Of a stretch of DNA of 64,000 nucleotides, positions 40,512-53,649 are shown in pieces; position 1 is the stretch's first letter; the number at the start of each line of letters is the position of its first letter. A program made the position numbers and the translations under genes. The DNA comes from Agapanthus africanus (lineage: Eukaryota; Streptophyta; Magnoliopsida; Asparagales; Amaryllidaceae). The notes under the pieces were generated by a model, which was not told the origin of the DNA, ran no database searches, and saw nothing but the letters and a program-made list of their open reading frames with translations. The stretch is from positions 23,291,154 to 23,355,153 of the forward strand of contig JASDDO010000028.1 in the NCBI GenBank assembly GCA_030015575.1. The letters are read 5' to 3'.

Positions 40512-43500
40512 TCATAGACCAATGATCTCGAGCAGCCTCTCGAACTGAATCTGAGGAAGGGCCTTCGTGAATGGATCAGCAATGTTCTCTTCTGAAGCAA
40601 CTCTCCGAACCTCGATCTCCTGACGATCAATGATCTCCCTGATCAGGTGATACCGCATCAAGATGTGTCTGGACTTCTGATGGGACCTTGGTTCCTTCGC
40701 TAAAGCTATAGCTCCGTTGTTGTCGCAATACAGAGGTATTGGATCAACTATGGTAGGAACCACCTGAAGTTCTGTTAGGAACTTCTTCATCCAGACCGCT
40801 TCTTTTGCGGCATCGCAAGCAGCTATATACTCCGCTTCCATCGTCGAGTCAGCAACGGTGTCCTGCTTGGAGCTCTTCCAGCACACCGCCCCTCCATTGA
40901 GGGTAAAGACATAACCCGACATGGACTTGGAATCGTCCTTATCACTCTGGAAGCCGGAATCAGCAAAGGCCTCCAACCTGAGGTCTTTTCCGCCGTAAAC
41001 CAAGAACATCTCCTTAGTCCTCCTCAGGTACTTGAGAATGTTCTTTACTGCTATCCAGTGTTTCTCCCCTGGGTCTGACTGATACCGGCTTACCACGCTC
41101 AGTGCGTAAGCTACATCTGGTCTGGTACACAACATCGCATACATTATAGAGCCTACCGCAGAAGCGTAGGGTATAACAGACATGCGTTCCCTTTCCAAAT
41201 CAGTCTTGGGAGACATCTCTTTGGAGAGGGTGATTCCGTGACAAGCCGGCAGATTACCGCGCTTAGAATCTTCCATACTGAATCTTTTCAGTACAGTGTC
41301 GATATACCTGGACTGCGAAAGTCCCAACATCCTCTTGGATCTATCACGATAGATCCGGATCCCCAGAATGTAAGAGGCATCACCCAGGTCTTTCATGGAG
41401 AACCTGTGTGACAAGAATCCTTTGACAGATTGTAGCATAGGAATGTCATTTCCTATCAATAGAATGTCATCCACGTACAAGACGAGGAATACGACACTTC
41501 TGGCCACAACTTTACTATATATGCACGGTTCATCTGGATTTTTGATAAAGTCATATTCTTTGACTGTCTCATCAAAACAGATGTTCCAACTCCGCGATGC
41601 CTGCTTTAGTCCGTAAATGGACTTAAGCAGCTTGCATACTTTCCCGCTGCTCCCACTCTGATTGAAACCCTCTGGCTGATCCATATAGACGCTCTCTTCT
41701 AAATTTCCATTCAGAAAAGCCGTCTTTACGTCCATCTGCCAGATTTCATAATCATGGAAGGCGGCAATAGCAAGAAGGACCCGAATGGATTTGAGCATAG
41801 CCACTGGAGAAAAGGTTTCGTCATAGTCCAAATCAGGTCTTTGACGAAAACCCTTTGCAACAAGTCTAGCCTTATAGGTTTCCACCTGTCCATCTACACC
41901 AATCTTTTTCTTGAAGATCCATTTGCATCCTATGGGTTTTACCCCATCTGGAGCAAAGTCCAAAGTCCATACTTTGTTGGTGTACATGGACTCCATTTCG
42001 GTCCGCATTGCATCTAGCCATCGTACCGAGTCGCCGCTCTGGATGGCCTGCTGGAAGTCAGTAGGTTCATCATCTTCTATGATGCAATCCTCTCTATCCC
42101 CGTCTATGAGAAAACCGTAGTATCTCTCAGGCGGATGAGACGGCCTACTACTCCTGCGGAGGGGTGCGGGAATGTTCTGTTCTTCCTGAACTTCCGGTTC
42201 TACCAAACTTTCAGTATTAGTTTGTGGTTCTGGAATTTCTTCCAGTTCTATTTCGCTCCCACTTGATTCCTTTTCTAAAAACTGATGTTCTAGAAAATGG
42301 GCATTACGAGAAACAAACACCTTTTGTTCCTCTGCGTAATAGAATAGATATCCCCTGGAGTGCTTTGGATATCCCACAAACAAACACTTTACTGATCGTG
42401 CCTCGAGCTTGTCCACATGCTGCTTTTTAACAAAAGCTGGACATCCCCAAATCTTTATATACTGTAGATGGGGTTTCTTCCCACTCCACATCTGATATGG
42501 AGTGGTAGGCACAGTCTTGGTAGGTACCATGTTCAAAAGATATGCCGCTGATTCTAGCGCATGTCCCCAGAAAGATCGCGGTAACTCAGCATTACTCATC
42601 ATGGATCGTACCATATCCAATAGGGTTCGATTCCGTCTCTCCGATACACCATTATGCTGTGGAGTGTACGGAGGAGTAAGCTGAGAGAGAATTCCTTTCT
42701 CTTTTAGGTAACCTAGGAACTCGGCACTCAAGTATTCTCCACCTCGATCAGATCTAAGTGTCTTTATACTTTTGCCGGTTTGGTTTTCTACTTCATTCTT
42801 ATACTCTTGGAATTTCTCAAAAGCCTCGGATTTATGTTTCATCAGATAAATGAATCCGTATCTTGAGTAATCATCCGTGAAAGTAATGAAATAGGAAAAA
42901 CCACCTCTCGCATGTGTAGACATTGGACCGCATACATCACTGTGTATGAGTCCTAAGAGCTCGCTCGCTCTTACTCCTTGTCCAGTGAATGGAGTCTTTG
43001 TCATCTTTCCTTTGAGACAAGATTGACAAGTGTCATAAGATTGATATTCGAACGAGTCCAAATATCCTTCTCTATGCAACTTAGTCAACCTTCTCTCATT
43101 GATGTGACCCAGTCTACAATGCCATAAGAAAGCTTTATTTAAATCTGGAGACTTTCTTTTTAGTGTGTTCTGGACATTGAAAATTTGGAGTTGGTTTAAA
43201 ACATATATGCCGTTATTTAGAGTACCGGACCCAATCAAACCATGATTAAGGTGGATGTTGACAACATCTCTTATAAACGTGAAATCATAACCTTTATTTG
43301 ATAACAAGGAAACTGATATGATATTACACGTTAAGCTGGGTACAAAATAACAGTTATGTAAAACCAAAATGTGTCCACTCGTCAATCCTAGGTGATAATC
43401 CCCGACGGACGCAGCTCCCACGCTAGCTCCGTTAGCAACCCTGAGGATCATATCACCTTCCTTCAGCACTCTACGGTTTCTCAGTGCCTGCAATGAATTG

Positions 43501-44433
43501 CAAATATGAGATCCTGATCCGGTATCCAATACCCAGGAAGTAGAGTTGATCGACAGACAATTCTCAATTACAAACACACTTGAAGTCGAAGCCACAGCTT
43601 GCTTCGGTTCCTGGTTCTTGGCGTTCCACGCCTTCCAATCCTTCTTCCAGTGCCCTTTCCTGTGACAATGGAAGCACTCATCCTGGCCAACTATCGGTAC
43701 TGCTTTCTTTTTCTTTCCCTTCCCTCCCACCTTACTAACACCTCCTCTAGGTCTGGGTGCGGCCTTCTTCTTCCTTCCTTTGTCCCTAGCCTTGGACCCG
43801 GAAGAAGATGCACCGCCAACAAACATAGCGGGTGTTTCCCTTGCCTTCTGCAAGGTGCCCTCTGCACTCCTTAACATGTTCAGGAGTTCCGCAAGTTCAA
43901 CTTCTTTTCCTTGAAGATTGAAGTTGAGGATAAACTGGGCGTAGGTGGGAGGAAGGGACTGGAGAATAAGGTCTGTATAGAGCTCATTATCCAAAGTCGT
44001 CTCAAGGTCTGCGAGCTCTTCTATATAGCCGATAATCTTTAGGACATGTTCACCTACCGATGACCCGACAGCCAACCTCGCTCGAAACAAGTTTCTTAGA
44101 GATCTCGTATCTTGCTATACGAGATTGCTCTCCATAAAGTTCCTTTGTATGGAGAAATATGCCATCTAGGGACATATCCTCGTGCCTCCTCTGATGTTCA
44201 TTGTTCATCGAGGCAAGCACGATGCACTTGGCTCTCGCGCAATCTGAATCCCAGGTTTTGCGGATTTCCTTATCCGCATTACTGGATTTGGGACCAGGGA
44301 CAGCAGGTGCCGTAGCGGTGAGGACGTACCCCAATTTGTCATAGGTCAAAGCCATTTTGACATTCCGCAGCCAATCTTTATAGTTTGGCCCCGTCAGTAT
44401 ATTTTTCTCTAAAAGTAACTTAAGTCCAGTCAT
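40512..44433 (-). pseudogene. gag-pol: gag-pol of copia element H, one frame change
   Basis: Start at ATG 44433 (MTGLKLLLEKN). The gag part runs to about 44090, where the frame must shift by one base to continue; then 1,192 residues are open to the stop at 40512. Parts in order: gag; a zinc knuckle CFHCHRKGHWKKDW in which the last Cys of CX2CX4HX4C is Trp; protease VLDTGSGSHI; integrase with HCRLGH, CQSCLKG, IHSDVCGP, RSDRGGEYL and NGVSERRNRT; reverse transcriptase with YVDDILL near 41470; RNase H with ADSGFQSDKDD, STMEAEYIA and LYCDNNGAI. The order integrase before RT defines Ty1/copia. I do not assign a sublineage. One shift and the altered knuckle suggest it is inactive or only just so. 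Confidence 0.9.
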
Positions 44434-46441
44434 TTTCTGGGTCGCTGCAATTAGGAGAGAGAGAAGAAAACTCTTTAGCATGATGCTCTTGCAAGTTTAG
44501 AGTGGTTTTTAGTTTATCTAAACTGGATGGCTCCCACTGTTTCTCGAATCCTTCCTCAAACCATAAAAGAAGAATTAGCCAAGACTATTCTCACCGTACA
44601 ATACTTGCTTAACCGTTCAGCCAGGCCGGTGTCGATACTTCGAGGGAGGTTTTCCAACGCTTTCGCGAAGTTCCTTAATTAAATAACCTCTTTTCTCTGG
44701 GGGCGTAACCCCGCTGACACTTTTCTGGACACCTACTAGGTTTATAGCATTGATCGTTAAGTGACGAATATCCTGATAAGTATCATATACTCACAGTAGG
44801 ATCGGGATCCAAATATCATCGTATGATAATGTTGAAGGAATCCTACCAACATTCATCAAACTCCAAATGGTATGCATCTCTTTGCAAATTTCAGTTTCTT
44901 TAGAAATTCCCGATATAAGTTTTTGCCCCATGCTCTTATGACCTTGGCGTTAGGTCAAAATGTCATAAGTCACATGTCAAGTTCTACCCATCATTATCTT
45001 GTCAATTTGAACCCATCCGTATATATCCTTGACGTTCGGCCAAAACGATAATACGACTGTCCCAAACTAACTCATCTATCTATGCAACAAATGAATATCC
45101 AGCAGCTACCAAACACTATGCCTTGGCGTTAGGTCAAAATACATAGCTTGAATACTACTGAATACCCAGATGAAATGACGGAGGGCTACGAATGGTTTTG
45201 GCGAAACCGTGAACGTAGTGAACTTGATATAACCGAAGGAACCTGATAGCTTTTAAAAGGAGTGGTTAAATCTCCGCATTTAAAAATATCTGTTTTAAAA
45301 ATAACCGAGTGGTTTCTTTTAAATTGTTCCAACGATTTAAACTTTGGTTTGTTTTACTTTGCATTATAGATAATGCGTCCCATCTTTAACCTATCATTGC
45401 AGAAAACAACGAAAATACAACGTCCTCTTATGCCATCCGCATTCGCCACGGGGTCCCGTCATCACTCGTTAGGTTACTTAACTAACGACAGAGCGGGGGC
45501 TGGGCTAGCGCGGGTGTAAAACATAAGTGACGTCTAAATAGCTATAATAAATATAGATATTTTACATTCGTCTGACGCAATGATATTCATTCCAGAACAC
45601 AGATAAACAATATTGGATTTGCAAGCAATCTGTATTTCTTTTGAGCCTGCAAGAAAAGACAGATTACACAGTTGTGATGAATAGCCGTTACCCCACCCTC
45701 GACCCCTACGGGTACGGAAAACTACCCGCCCGGCAGTTTGTGTACCCCACCTTGGGTCAGTCCTAGGAGCAAAAACAGTAAAATGAAATAATACAACGGT
45801 GGCTACGACCGCAACCTGGAAGTGCCCCGCAAAAATAATATTACAACAAATTACATTTACAACAAATGAATTAAACAATAACCCATTGCTAACCCCGGCT
45901 ATACACCACAACAGTCCAATACAGTTTATATGCACAAACAGATATAACCATTTTAGAAATGTGCAACCCCCTGCCAACCGACATACTAGCAGTTAGGGGA
46001 GGTTTACGAACACATTAAACAATCACAGATATAATCCAATATGCAAATACTGTACAATTTCGATCGATTAAACAACATCAATATTGCTCCAAAATCTGCT
46101 CTGTTAAACAGTAACCTGAGCAAATATTAAATATTCCAGAAAACCCCTAATTACACAGAGAAGCACCAGAAGAAAACTCGGTTCCTGACTCGCCAACTCG
46201 GCGGCGGAAGCGCGGCGACTCAGTAGGCTGAGGCCGCTCTTCCGCGGCGATTTGGACGATTCAGGTGACTGTTTTTCTTGGGTGTTCTACTGGTGTCATG
46301 TCAAGCTCTCTGAACTCACCTGAAAAATTTTTGGACATCATTTAAATTTCGACAGAAACTTGCATTTTTTAGGGTTTTCCGGCTTCGTTTTTCCGTTCGA
46401 AATTCGTACAAATTTGCAATTAAGTTATTTAGTGTTTAGCG
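44434..46441 (-). other. Long untranslated leader of element H
   Basis: About 2 kb between the primer site and the gag ATG without a convincing coding frame. One 147-residue minus-strand frame (45534-45977) has no recognisable features. A phrase with taggtcaaaat occurs twice (about 44950 and 45130), a small local repeat. A leader this long may hold an intron or packaging signal, which cannot be shown here. Confidence 0.55.
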
Positions 46442-46454
46442 AGGCTCTGATACC
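46442..46454 (-). promoter_or_regulatory. Primer binding site of element H
   Basis: Minus strand TGGTATCAGAGCC lies just after the LTR end TTACA, complementary to the 3' end of initiator Met tRNA, the usual primer of plant copia elements. Confidence 0.88.
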
Positions 46455-46456
46455 AC

Positions 46457-48339
46457 TGTAAGTCGATGTAGTACACCCCAGTACTTGTGGGGAGACGGAA
46501 TTTTCAAAAACGATCATGTTTAAAGAACGAACATCGACTAACCGCTTGAATCGAAGCTAAACTTTAAATAACCGTACACAAAGAGTTTCTTATCAATTGT
46601 GTTTAGGGATTATACCTAATGAAACCGGTCCTTCGTCTTTGTGTCCTCCTTTGTTCTCCTCGACCTTCTCTAGGTAGTAGACGATCCACCCGAGAGCAAA
46701 ACACCAAGCTACACCTCTAACTTGAGATAACTAATCTACTTTGATTGCTAATCAAAGAAGAAAGGATGATATAGAGTGAAGGTAATGGATGTTTAAGTCT
46801 AACTAAACCTTTGATCTCAACACATGAGGATTAAGGATTAGTCTCTTGAAGATGAGAGCTTGAGGAGAGAGAATGTGAGATAAGATAATGAGATGAGAGA
46901 GAGTGTATCATAATATATTATGAAGCATTCTTATTAAAGAATAATGAATAAAAGAAATGAATAAGCATGCTTCATAAATGAAAAGAGGTGATTCATTAAG
47001 CATGTGTCATTATCATTTATGGTGCAATAATGATAATGATGAATCACTCTCATGACTCACTTTCTTATCCAAAGTAACCTCCTTAGTCACATCTTCTAGA
47101 AGCTTCTCGTACAATTACGAGAACGCCCCTCCAATCCGCAAAAATACGGAAAAACTTTAGACTGTAAAAATCCAATAACTGGATACCAGTAACTGGCTTA
47201 AACCAAAGCCGACTGGTAAAAACTGTCCGAAAGTCGTACGCGCGTAAACGCACGTATGCGTCCGAACCCTTTGTCGCAAAACCTTGCAACCTCTATATCA
47301 TTTCGCCTGGAGTAGGAAACTCTCTGTGTGGGACTCTAGAGACTCGACTACTACGCTGGCAGTAGGTTTAACCACAGACCGCAAGCGGCACTAGCTGTAC
47401 GTAACGGTCCCCAGGTAGTTGTCGATAAGAAGGCCGATGAGAAAACCCATCCGAACTCCTACTGAGTCTGATGTGACAATCTCCATACAGTCCGGTCCGT
47501 TCGTCCAAGACTATCGCATATCGGGCCTAGGGGGGGCGGCAAGCGTCAGTCCCCTAATAGCGGTATAAGTCGTGTCGGAGGGAAGCCCATTACACCCTGA
47601 GAAACTACTGGAACCTACCAGCAAATCTCGCTTGCCCTGGCCAGGGACTTTGCGTAATGGCTCTCTGACACAGCACGATATCTACTCCCAATACCGGGAG
47701 GGACGAATCCTGTCTAACCGCCACTGCCTCCAAGTGCTCGGGACTGCACCCAACTGCTACCTGTTTGCACGACTCCTTTGAGCCGTGGTAGGGTAGCAAT
47801 CTAAGAACAGTGGGACACACTCGAGGCGAAGTAGCAGTGTCAAGTCTGCGGACTACGCTGTACTCATGTCACCTGGGAACTGTTCACTGACGACTGGTAT
47901 CAAACCAACCAACAGTTCCCTGTGAGTCCTGTCCGGTGTACCCGTAACCTAACGAGCACCTGTATACTATCTCCAGTACGACGTACTGACGGCTGTGGGA
48001 CAGACCATCTCCCCAACTGGGATGAGAAGCGTACACACTAGTCTACTCCGGAGTATCGATGCTCTGTCTCGATAATCCAACGACCAGGGACCTGAATAAG
48101 GATGTGCTTGTAGACTACCCAGCCCCCACTAGTGTGACTGCCATCACAACGCTGGTAGACAAGCAAGATCCTAAGAGCTCTATCAATACGTACACTCACA
48201 TATTAAGATAGAAAAACCAAGTAGCATACTACCATGTTTAGCAAGACTGTTATATACATGTGAATATCCCAAGCTTCCATTAAGTAATATACAAGCTAGT
48301 ATGATACAGTAATGGCCTTCTAGGGCATAAACACTAACA
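46457..48339 (-). repeat. 5' LTR of copia element H
   Basis: Partner of 38595-40476. On the minus strand it starts at 48339 and ends at 46457, next to the primer site. Confidence 0.93.
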
Positions 48340-48344
48340 ATATC
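48340..48344. other. Target-site duplication of element H, right
   Basis: ATATC, identical to 38590-38594. Confidence 0.92.
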
Positions 48345-51300
48345 TTCAATGACCTTTTCCTTTCCCTTATCTTTTCTGCTCACGGGCCCGAGATTCTTTT
48401 CTGGGAGTGTGCGATTGCGCAGCTGGATGTTCTCGCAGGCCTCCGATTCCTCCTCTTTCCCTAAAACGGATTCTTTAAAGAGAGGGCCCAGAGCCATTTC
48501 TTCATCAAAGTCGCTCCCAAAGGTGAGAACTTGTGACCCCCCGGCGTTAACCATGTAACAGTTGCCAGTAGTCCTGTTGTGCCCTTCGACAGTGCTTCTT
48601 CGCTCTCGACAGCTCTTGCGTTTCGTGCGCTTAAAATGTTGTCGACGAGTAACATATCCTTGCCACCATATTTTAAAGGCGTCGCACTCCTCCGTGGGGT
48701 GCGAGACTCTCCGATGATATGCGCAATAATTAGGGTGCCTCTCCGCCCCATCGTGCGTATTCCCTTCCGAGGGTGGTAGCTTCATCCCCATTGACATGGC
48801 TTTGGCAAACCTTTTCCTCGTCTTGAATATATTTTTGTCTACTTCGGACGCCTTTTGATCTGGCGGGGGTAGTTCAACTCTTTCATTCAGTCGCCTGCAT
48901 TTGGTTCCTTCTGACGTTGCCATCTCACGCTCCTGATCCGCTTTACTTTTTAGACGAATCTCGTCTAGAAAGGCATTGATCATTTCATTTGTCAGCCACG
49001 CACGCTCTGGTTCAGGTTCTGCCTCCAGCTTCTTAGTGTCAGGAGTTTTCTCATCATCGGTAAACGAATGGGAGATTACGTTACAACTCGCCACATACTC
49101 TTCGGATTCATCCGATGAGCTCTCTTCATCATCTCCCTCTTGAAAGATGTGGTTGAGGAACTCTTGCAGTGTGACAGGGGTTCGCGCCTTTTGATTGTAT
49201 TCTTCCAGCGCGTCGATTTGCTTTTGCAATTTCGTGCGCTCCAAGCTTCGCGGGCTTCTTGGATTTCTTCTCCTTTTTCTTCGAAGCTTTTGACGGCTGG
49301 GCGTGAGTATTCGGGCCCTTATCACGAGTCTTCGTAGTTGTGCGGGGTCTCAACATCCCCTCGATAATTTGAGGTTCAAGAGGGTCTTTCCATTCGATCG
49401 CAGGGCAAGCGTGAAGGTCTCTCAGCATTCTTTTTGTTTTCGTTGATAGCACGACCTTCCATGGAGCTTCTTCAATAAAGGAGCAGGTTGCCCCCAATGT
49501 ATCTGTTTTCTTAGGAGTATGCGGTTGTGGTGGGCTCACCTTCCACTTCTCGGACAGTACAAACTTCCCCTGAAGGTATTGATCTTCAATCCATCCTTTG
49601 AAGACGAAGCAATCTTCAATCGGGTGACTTACCGTTTGATGGTAAGGGCAATAGCTAGGGTTATTCACCTCGGTGGGTTGTGGCGGTCGCCTTGGATTCG
49701 GCAGGTTTATAAGTCTGTTGCGTATTGCCAGCTCAAATAGCCGTTTCGTCTTGTCTCGTGGGAACGAGTAGGGACGTTTCATCTTCTCATTATAATATCG
49801 GCGTCTTTCTTCCAATTGATCTGCCGATTTCGGGGCGTTAGGTTGCTGTTGGGCATTTGCGACGAAGGTCGCCCTCCCTTTACCCTTGTCATTCCGAGGT
49901 TCCGACTTCGGGGGAGGTGGCCTATGACCCATCTGGTCCATCTGAGCCAACTTGTCGATTAAAGCCTGGAATGTGGTTGGCTTAAAGAACATCATAAACT
50001 GGGAGATAGTTGCGTGGGGGTCTAGGGTTCCCACGAACATGCTCACTGCGGGTGCCTCCTCAATGCGTTGTTCGCATCTCGACCATAAATTCCGCCAGCG
50101 TATAGCATACTGGACCCAGGTTTCGCCTGGTTTTACCCTGGCGTTAATCAAAGCAGTTATCGGAGTGCGTTCGCTGGCACTTGCGAATCGCTGAGTGAAT
50201 AACAACTCCATTTCAGCGAACGTTTTGATAGAATCATTCGGGAGTTCCGAATACCATTCGAACGCTGTTTCTGATAAGCTGCCCACGAACTGTCGAAGCA
50301 ACAGTTTATCATCACCGCCGGTGTTACCGCAGAGGGCCCGGAACTGGGCGACATGTTGATGGGGATTGCCGGTCCCTTTGTATACGTGGAATTTTGGTAT
50401 CGTATAGCCTTGCGGGTATTTGATTTGGTCGTACCAGCTTGGATACGGCCGCCCCGTTTTCACGACTTGACCAGCTGCCTCAGTCACATGATGGACCCGG
50501 ATTTGCTGGGCTATGTAGTCAGCCAAGTCCGCCTTAGAGATTGCCTCCTCTTTGGCCGTTGAGAGGGCTGGTAGTGGATTCGACGTTTCTCCTCGGTCGT
50601 CTTCAAGAACGATTGGGGGATCTTCGGCGGGCAAGTCCTGCTGGATCATCATTCCTATCATATCTTGGAAGAGAAGGCCCATACGTTGTATGTTGGCTGC
50701 TTGTTCAGCAGCCTCTTTGTCCTTTTTCTCCAGTATCCGGCGAAGGAATTCAGCGTCGGTTTCTTCTTCTTGGCGCGCGTCTGAGGATGTTTCTGGGCTT
50801 TCTTTTGGCCCGGTAAGTGCGGCCATAGCATTCATCATTTCTTGGAGCTTTTGTTGCTGCTCCTAGGCTTTCGTCACGGATCGGGTAAGTGGTCGGTGGC
50901 CTGTAGAAGTGCGGCTCTCCTCCTTTCCAGAGGCCATGTATACTGTGTGGACCATCATGCCCCCAGACTTAGGGCGTCTGGGCTCAGTGCTTTTAGCCGT
51001 CGTTGCATGCTGGGGGGTCTTCTCTGGCTTCCTCTTTTTATGAGCCATGGAGGTTGAGGGGGCCGTTGAGGTGAGCGTCCCGACAGCCTTTCGGGGTTCA
51101 GCCTGGTGGCCAGCTTCCGGTTGGATTTTCAGCTTCTTGTGCTGGCGGGAGAAGTTTGGATCGATGGTCGAGTCTCGGGCCTGTCGCCAAACCTTGTAGA
51201 TTTTAGAAGACAGCCGTTGAGGCGATTGTGGCTGTTCTGATTCCATTTCCACAACCTTTTTTAACGGGGGAGGAGACCTCTTCAGCACTGCAGTAGGAGA

Positions 51301-52011
51301 ATTTCTTCGCACCTTGTTTAGCATTTCGAAGCTGTTCCCAGTTGGAACAGCAGCATTAACTTCTGCCGTCGGGGCTGGTGGAGTCAATCCGGAGGGGGAA
51401 TTGCCCCCAGCCTTCCTTATTCGGCGCCAATGACGACGTCGAGCGCGTCGAGCGGACGGCGCTGGTTCAGCGGTAAGAATGGTCTTGTCTTGCCCCCTGT
51501 GTGGGTGGGGGGTTGTTGTTGGTGTTAGCCTGTCAAAGACCGATGTCTTTTGGGCAGTAGGAGCGGGAGCCGAAGCCGTCAATCTTGTAAAGACCGACTT
51601 TTTGGCCGGAGAAGCCACCTTGGCAATTTCGGGGGTAGGAGCGGCCACTTTCTTAGAAGTAGCCTCCTCTGAGATTGTAGGCTCCATGATAAGTTCGCAA
51701 GATTTCTGGCCCAATCTAGAGAAGACCGAGGCGTTGACGTTGGGCGACTCGTTGAGAGGAGCCGCGGCAGGGGTAAGACGATCAAAGACCGACTTCCTGA
51801 GAGCTTCCTTTGTCAGCACCGGCGCCACGAAGCTTGATGGGGGGAGTATAGTCCCAAAGAACAATCCGGTAGTGGCTTGAGTCACTTGGTCCACCGGCAT
51901 TGTGAACAACGAAGCAGCTTGGGGTCCATAGGCTATACCTCCTGGCGAGGTAGAGCGTTGGTCGCAATTGCAGTTTGAGCAGTTGGAGGATTTCGCAGAA
52001 GTAGAAGCCAT
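48345..52011 (-). pseudogene. gag: gag of element C
   Basis: Start at ATG 52011 (MASTSAKSSNCSNCNCD), placed by comparison with the gag of A at 3104; an acceptor-like run (cttgcctattgcag) lies just upstream. Conserved parts are YGPQAASLF, MVHTVYMASGKEESR, the gag core with TAFEWYSELPNDS (about 50240-50290), YSFPRDKTKRLFEL with a CX2HX4HX4C knuckle (49609-49650), and a second knuckle (48684-48725) with an FGSD acidic motif after it. There are two lesions: an in-frame TAG at 50863 where A has a Gln codon, and a one-base frame change near 49240-49300. The last part ran straight into pol before copia H inserted. As family knowledge, gag forms the particle shell. Confidence 0.88.
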
Positions 52012-52140
52012 CGATCCTTTGCTTTCTGCAATAGGCAAGACGCCATTTTTTAGTATCTTGAAACCCAAGGGCAACTATTAACAAACCGCGATCGGTTCGC
52101 GAATCACGACACACGAAGTGTGGAGTGGAAAGAGGAAAAG

Positions 52141-52158
52141 GTCCCACCGGGCGTGCCA
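52141..52158 (-). promoter_or_regulatory. Primer binding site of element C
   Basis: Minus strand TGGCACGCCCGGTGGGAC, just after the LTR end GGGGAACA (52164). Identical to the site in element B. Confidence 0.8.
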
Positions 52159-52771
52159 GAATCTGTTCCCCTCCGAACGGCGGCCTGGCGCTCGGGCGTC
52201 CGTGCCTGAGGTTCGGGGCAGATGCTAATGGGTGCTATCCGTCCATCTCTCCGAAGATGCCAAGTTGTTTATGGCACCGTGCATCGGGGGTTTAGACGGA
52301 TGCGGCCGATGTAGCAGACTTCGTCAGATTCCCCCTCGTTTGAGGGGTTTTTGATTGTGGGGACGCTCTTCCCTGCAGGCGCAAGCCCCTGCAGTTAATT
52401 ACGCTACCGCATCGCGGTAACAACTTTCTCCTTCTCCAGATGGTCACTTCGTGTCGTGTGTGTTTATTTTATGTTTTGTTGCCCGTGGATCGTTTACGGA
52501 GACCGAGTTATGTCGTCGCCCGTAGGGCGTGGACTAGTCCAAATCCGTGTTTATCTTAGATTTGGGTTTGGGGGTTTGGTCTGAGGATACGTTAGCCATA
52601 TTTGGGGCTAAGATCAACTCAAACGTTTGTTAAGGATACGTTAGTCCGATTTGAGACTAAGATCAACTTAACGGGATCGTTTAGATCCGACAAAAGAGCG
52701 TTTGGGCTCCATTGTTCCAGTTTAGGGACATAGTGGTCCATCGTATATGTGACCGTCGGGACCCGTCACCT

Positions 52772-52811
52772 CTCTGACGACGTTGAAGGATTACAACGAC
52801 GGATGTCAGAG
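52772..52811. other. Nested hairpin, copy 8 of 9
   Basis: Outer arms CTCTGAC (52772-52778)/GTCAGAG (52805-52811); inner arms CGTTG (52781-52785)/CAACG (52794-52798). Confidence 0.7.
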
Positions 52812-53385
52812 GAGTTCAGAGATGTACCCTCGAGCCAAAGTTAATTTGGGGGATTCATAGTCCAGTCTGTTTGAGGGTTTAAGGATACGTTAGCCATCTT
52901 TGAGGCTAAGATCAACTTAAACGGGACCGTTTAGATCCGACAAAAGAGCATGCGGGGCTCTATTGTTCTAGTTAAGGACATTGCGGTCCATAGGTAGTTT
53001 AAGGACGTTGCGGTCCGTGGGTAGTTTAAGGACGTTGCGGTCCATGGGTAGTTTAAGGACGTTGCGGTCCATTATTAGTTTTAAGACATCTCGGTCAAGG
53101 TTAAGAACGTCGTAGTCCATGGGTTTAAGGACTCCACAGTCCGGTATGTGCTCTGGATGCTTCACACGGGTTCACTGCCGTGCTAGGCGAGGACCAGGCT
53201 CCGCTCTGGATGCTTCACACGGGTTCACTGCCGTGCTCTGTGAGGACCAGGATCCGCTCTGGACGTTTTCCACGGGGTCAAAGAGTGACATTATCCGCGT
53301 TCCACGTAACCAGGAATTTTGCTTTAGACATAGGTTTAAGGACCCCACAGTCCATATCATGGGTGGTCATCGGGACCCGTCACCT

Positions 53386-53425
53386 CTTTGATGACATTGA
53401 GGGATTACAATGCCAAGTATCAAAG
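53386..53425. other. Nested hairpin, copy 9 of 9 (both stems substituted)
   Basis: Outer arms CTTTGA (53386-53391)/TCAAAG (53420-53425); inner arms CATTG (53395-53399)/CAATG (53408-53412). Both stems carry paired changes relative to copy 8, and pairing is complete. Confidence 0.75.
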
Positions 53426-53649
53426 GAGTGAAGAGATGTACCCTAGAACCGGAATGGCTTAAGTAGTTCTTGGCCCAATTTGGGATCAAGACCAATTAAT
53501 TATGTTATGAGCCCATTAGCCCAGTTAATTACGAATTGAGGACTTATGGCCAGCTTGGGCTAAGTCCAATCGTGTCTGGAATATTGGCCTTTTGTTGGTC
53601 TATTGAAGGAGAGGCTTTGCCTCTATCCATTTAGCCAATTGGGCCAAAG

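Larger units (their letters stand above)
38595..48339 (-). mobile_element. Element H: complete Ty1/copia retrotransposon
   Basis: LTRs of 1882 bp (38595-40476) and 1883 bp (46457-48339), nearly identical, flanked by ATATC duplications. On the minus strand: primer site, about 2 kb leader, gag and pol in copia order, polypurine tract. Insertion was into the gag-pol frame of element C, between codons of the two parts. The coding region has one frame change and one changed zinc-knuckle Cys, otherwise no stops. LTR similarity suggests a recent event, later than C. Confidence 0.95.

Noticed and set aside
45534-45977. 147-residue frame in the leader of copia element H
   Set aside because: No recognisable motif, and it lies in the untranslated leader; cannot be supported as a gene.
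50840-50880. Programmed stop read-through in C gag
   Set aside because: The TAG replaces a Gln codon present in A, a simple C-to-T change; the following bases do not match the common plant read-through context.
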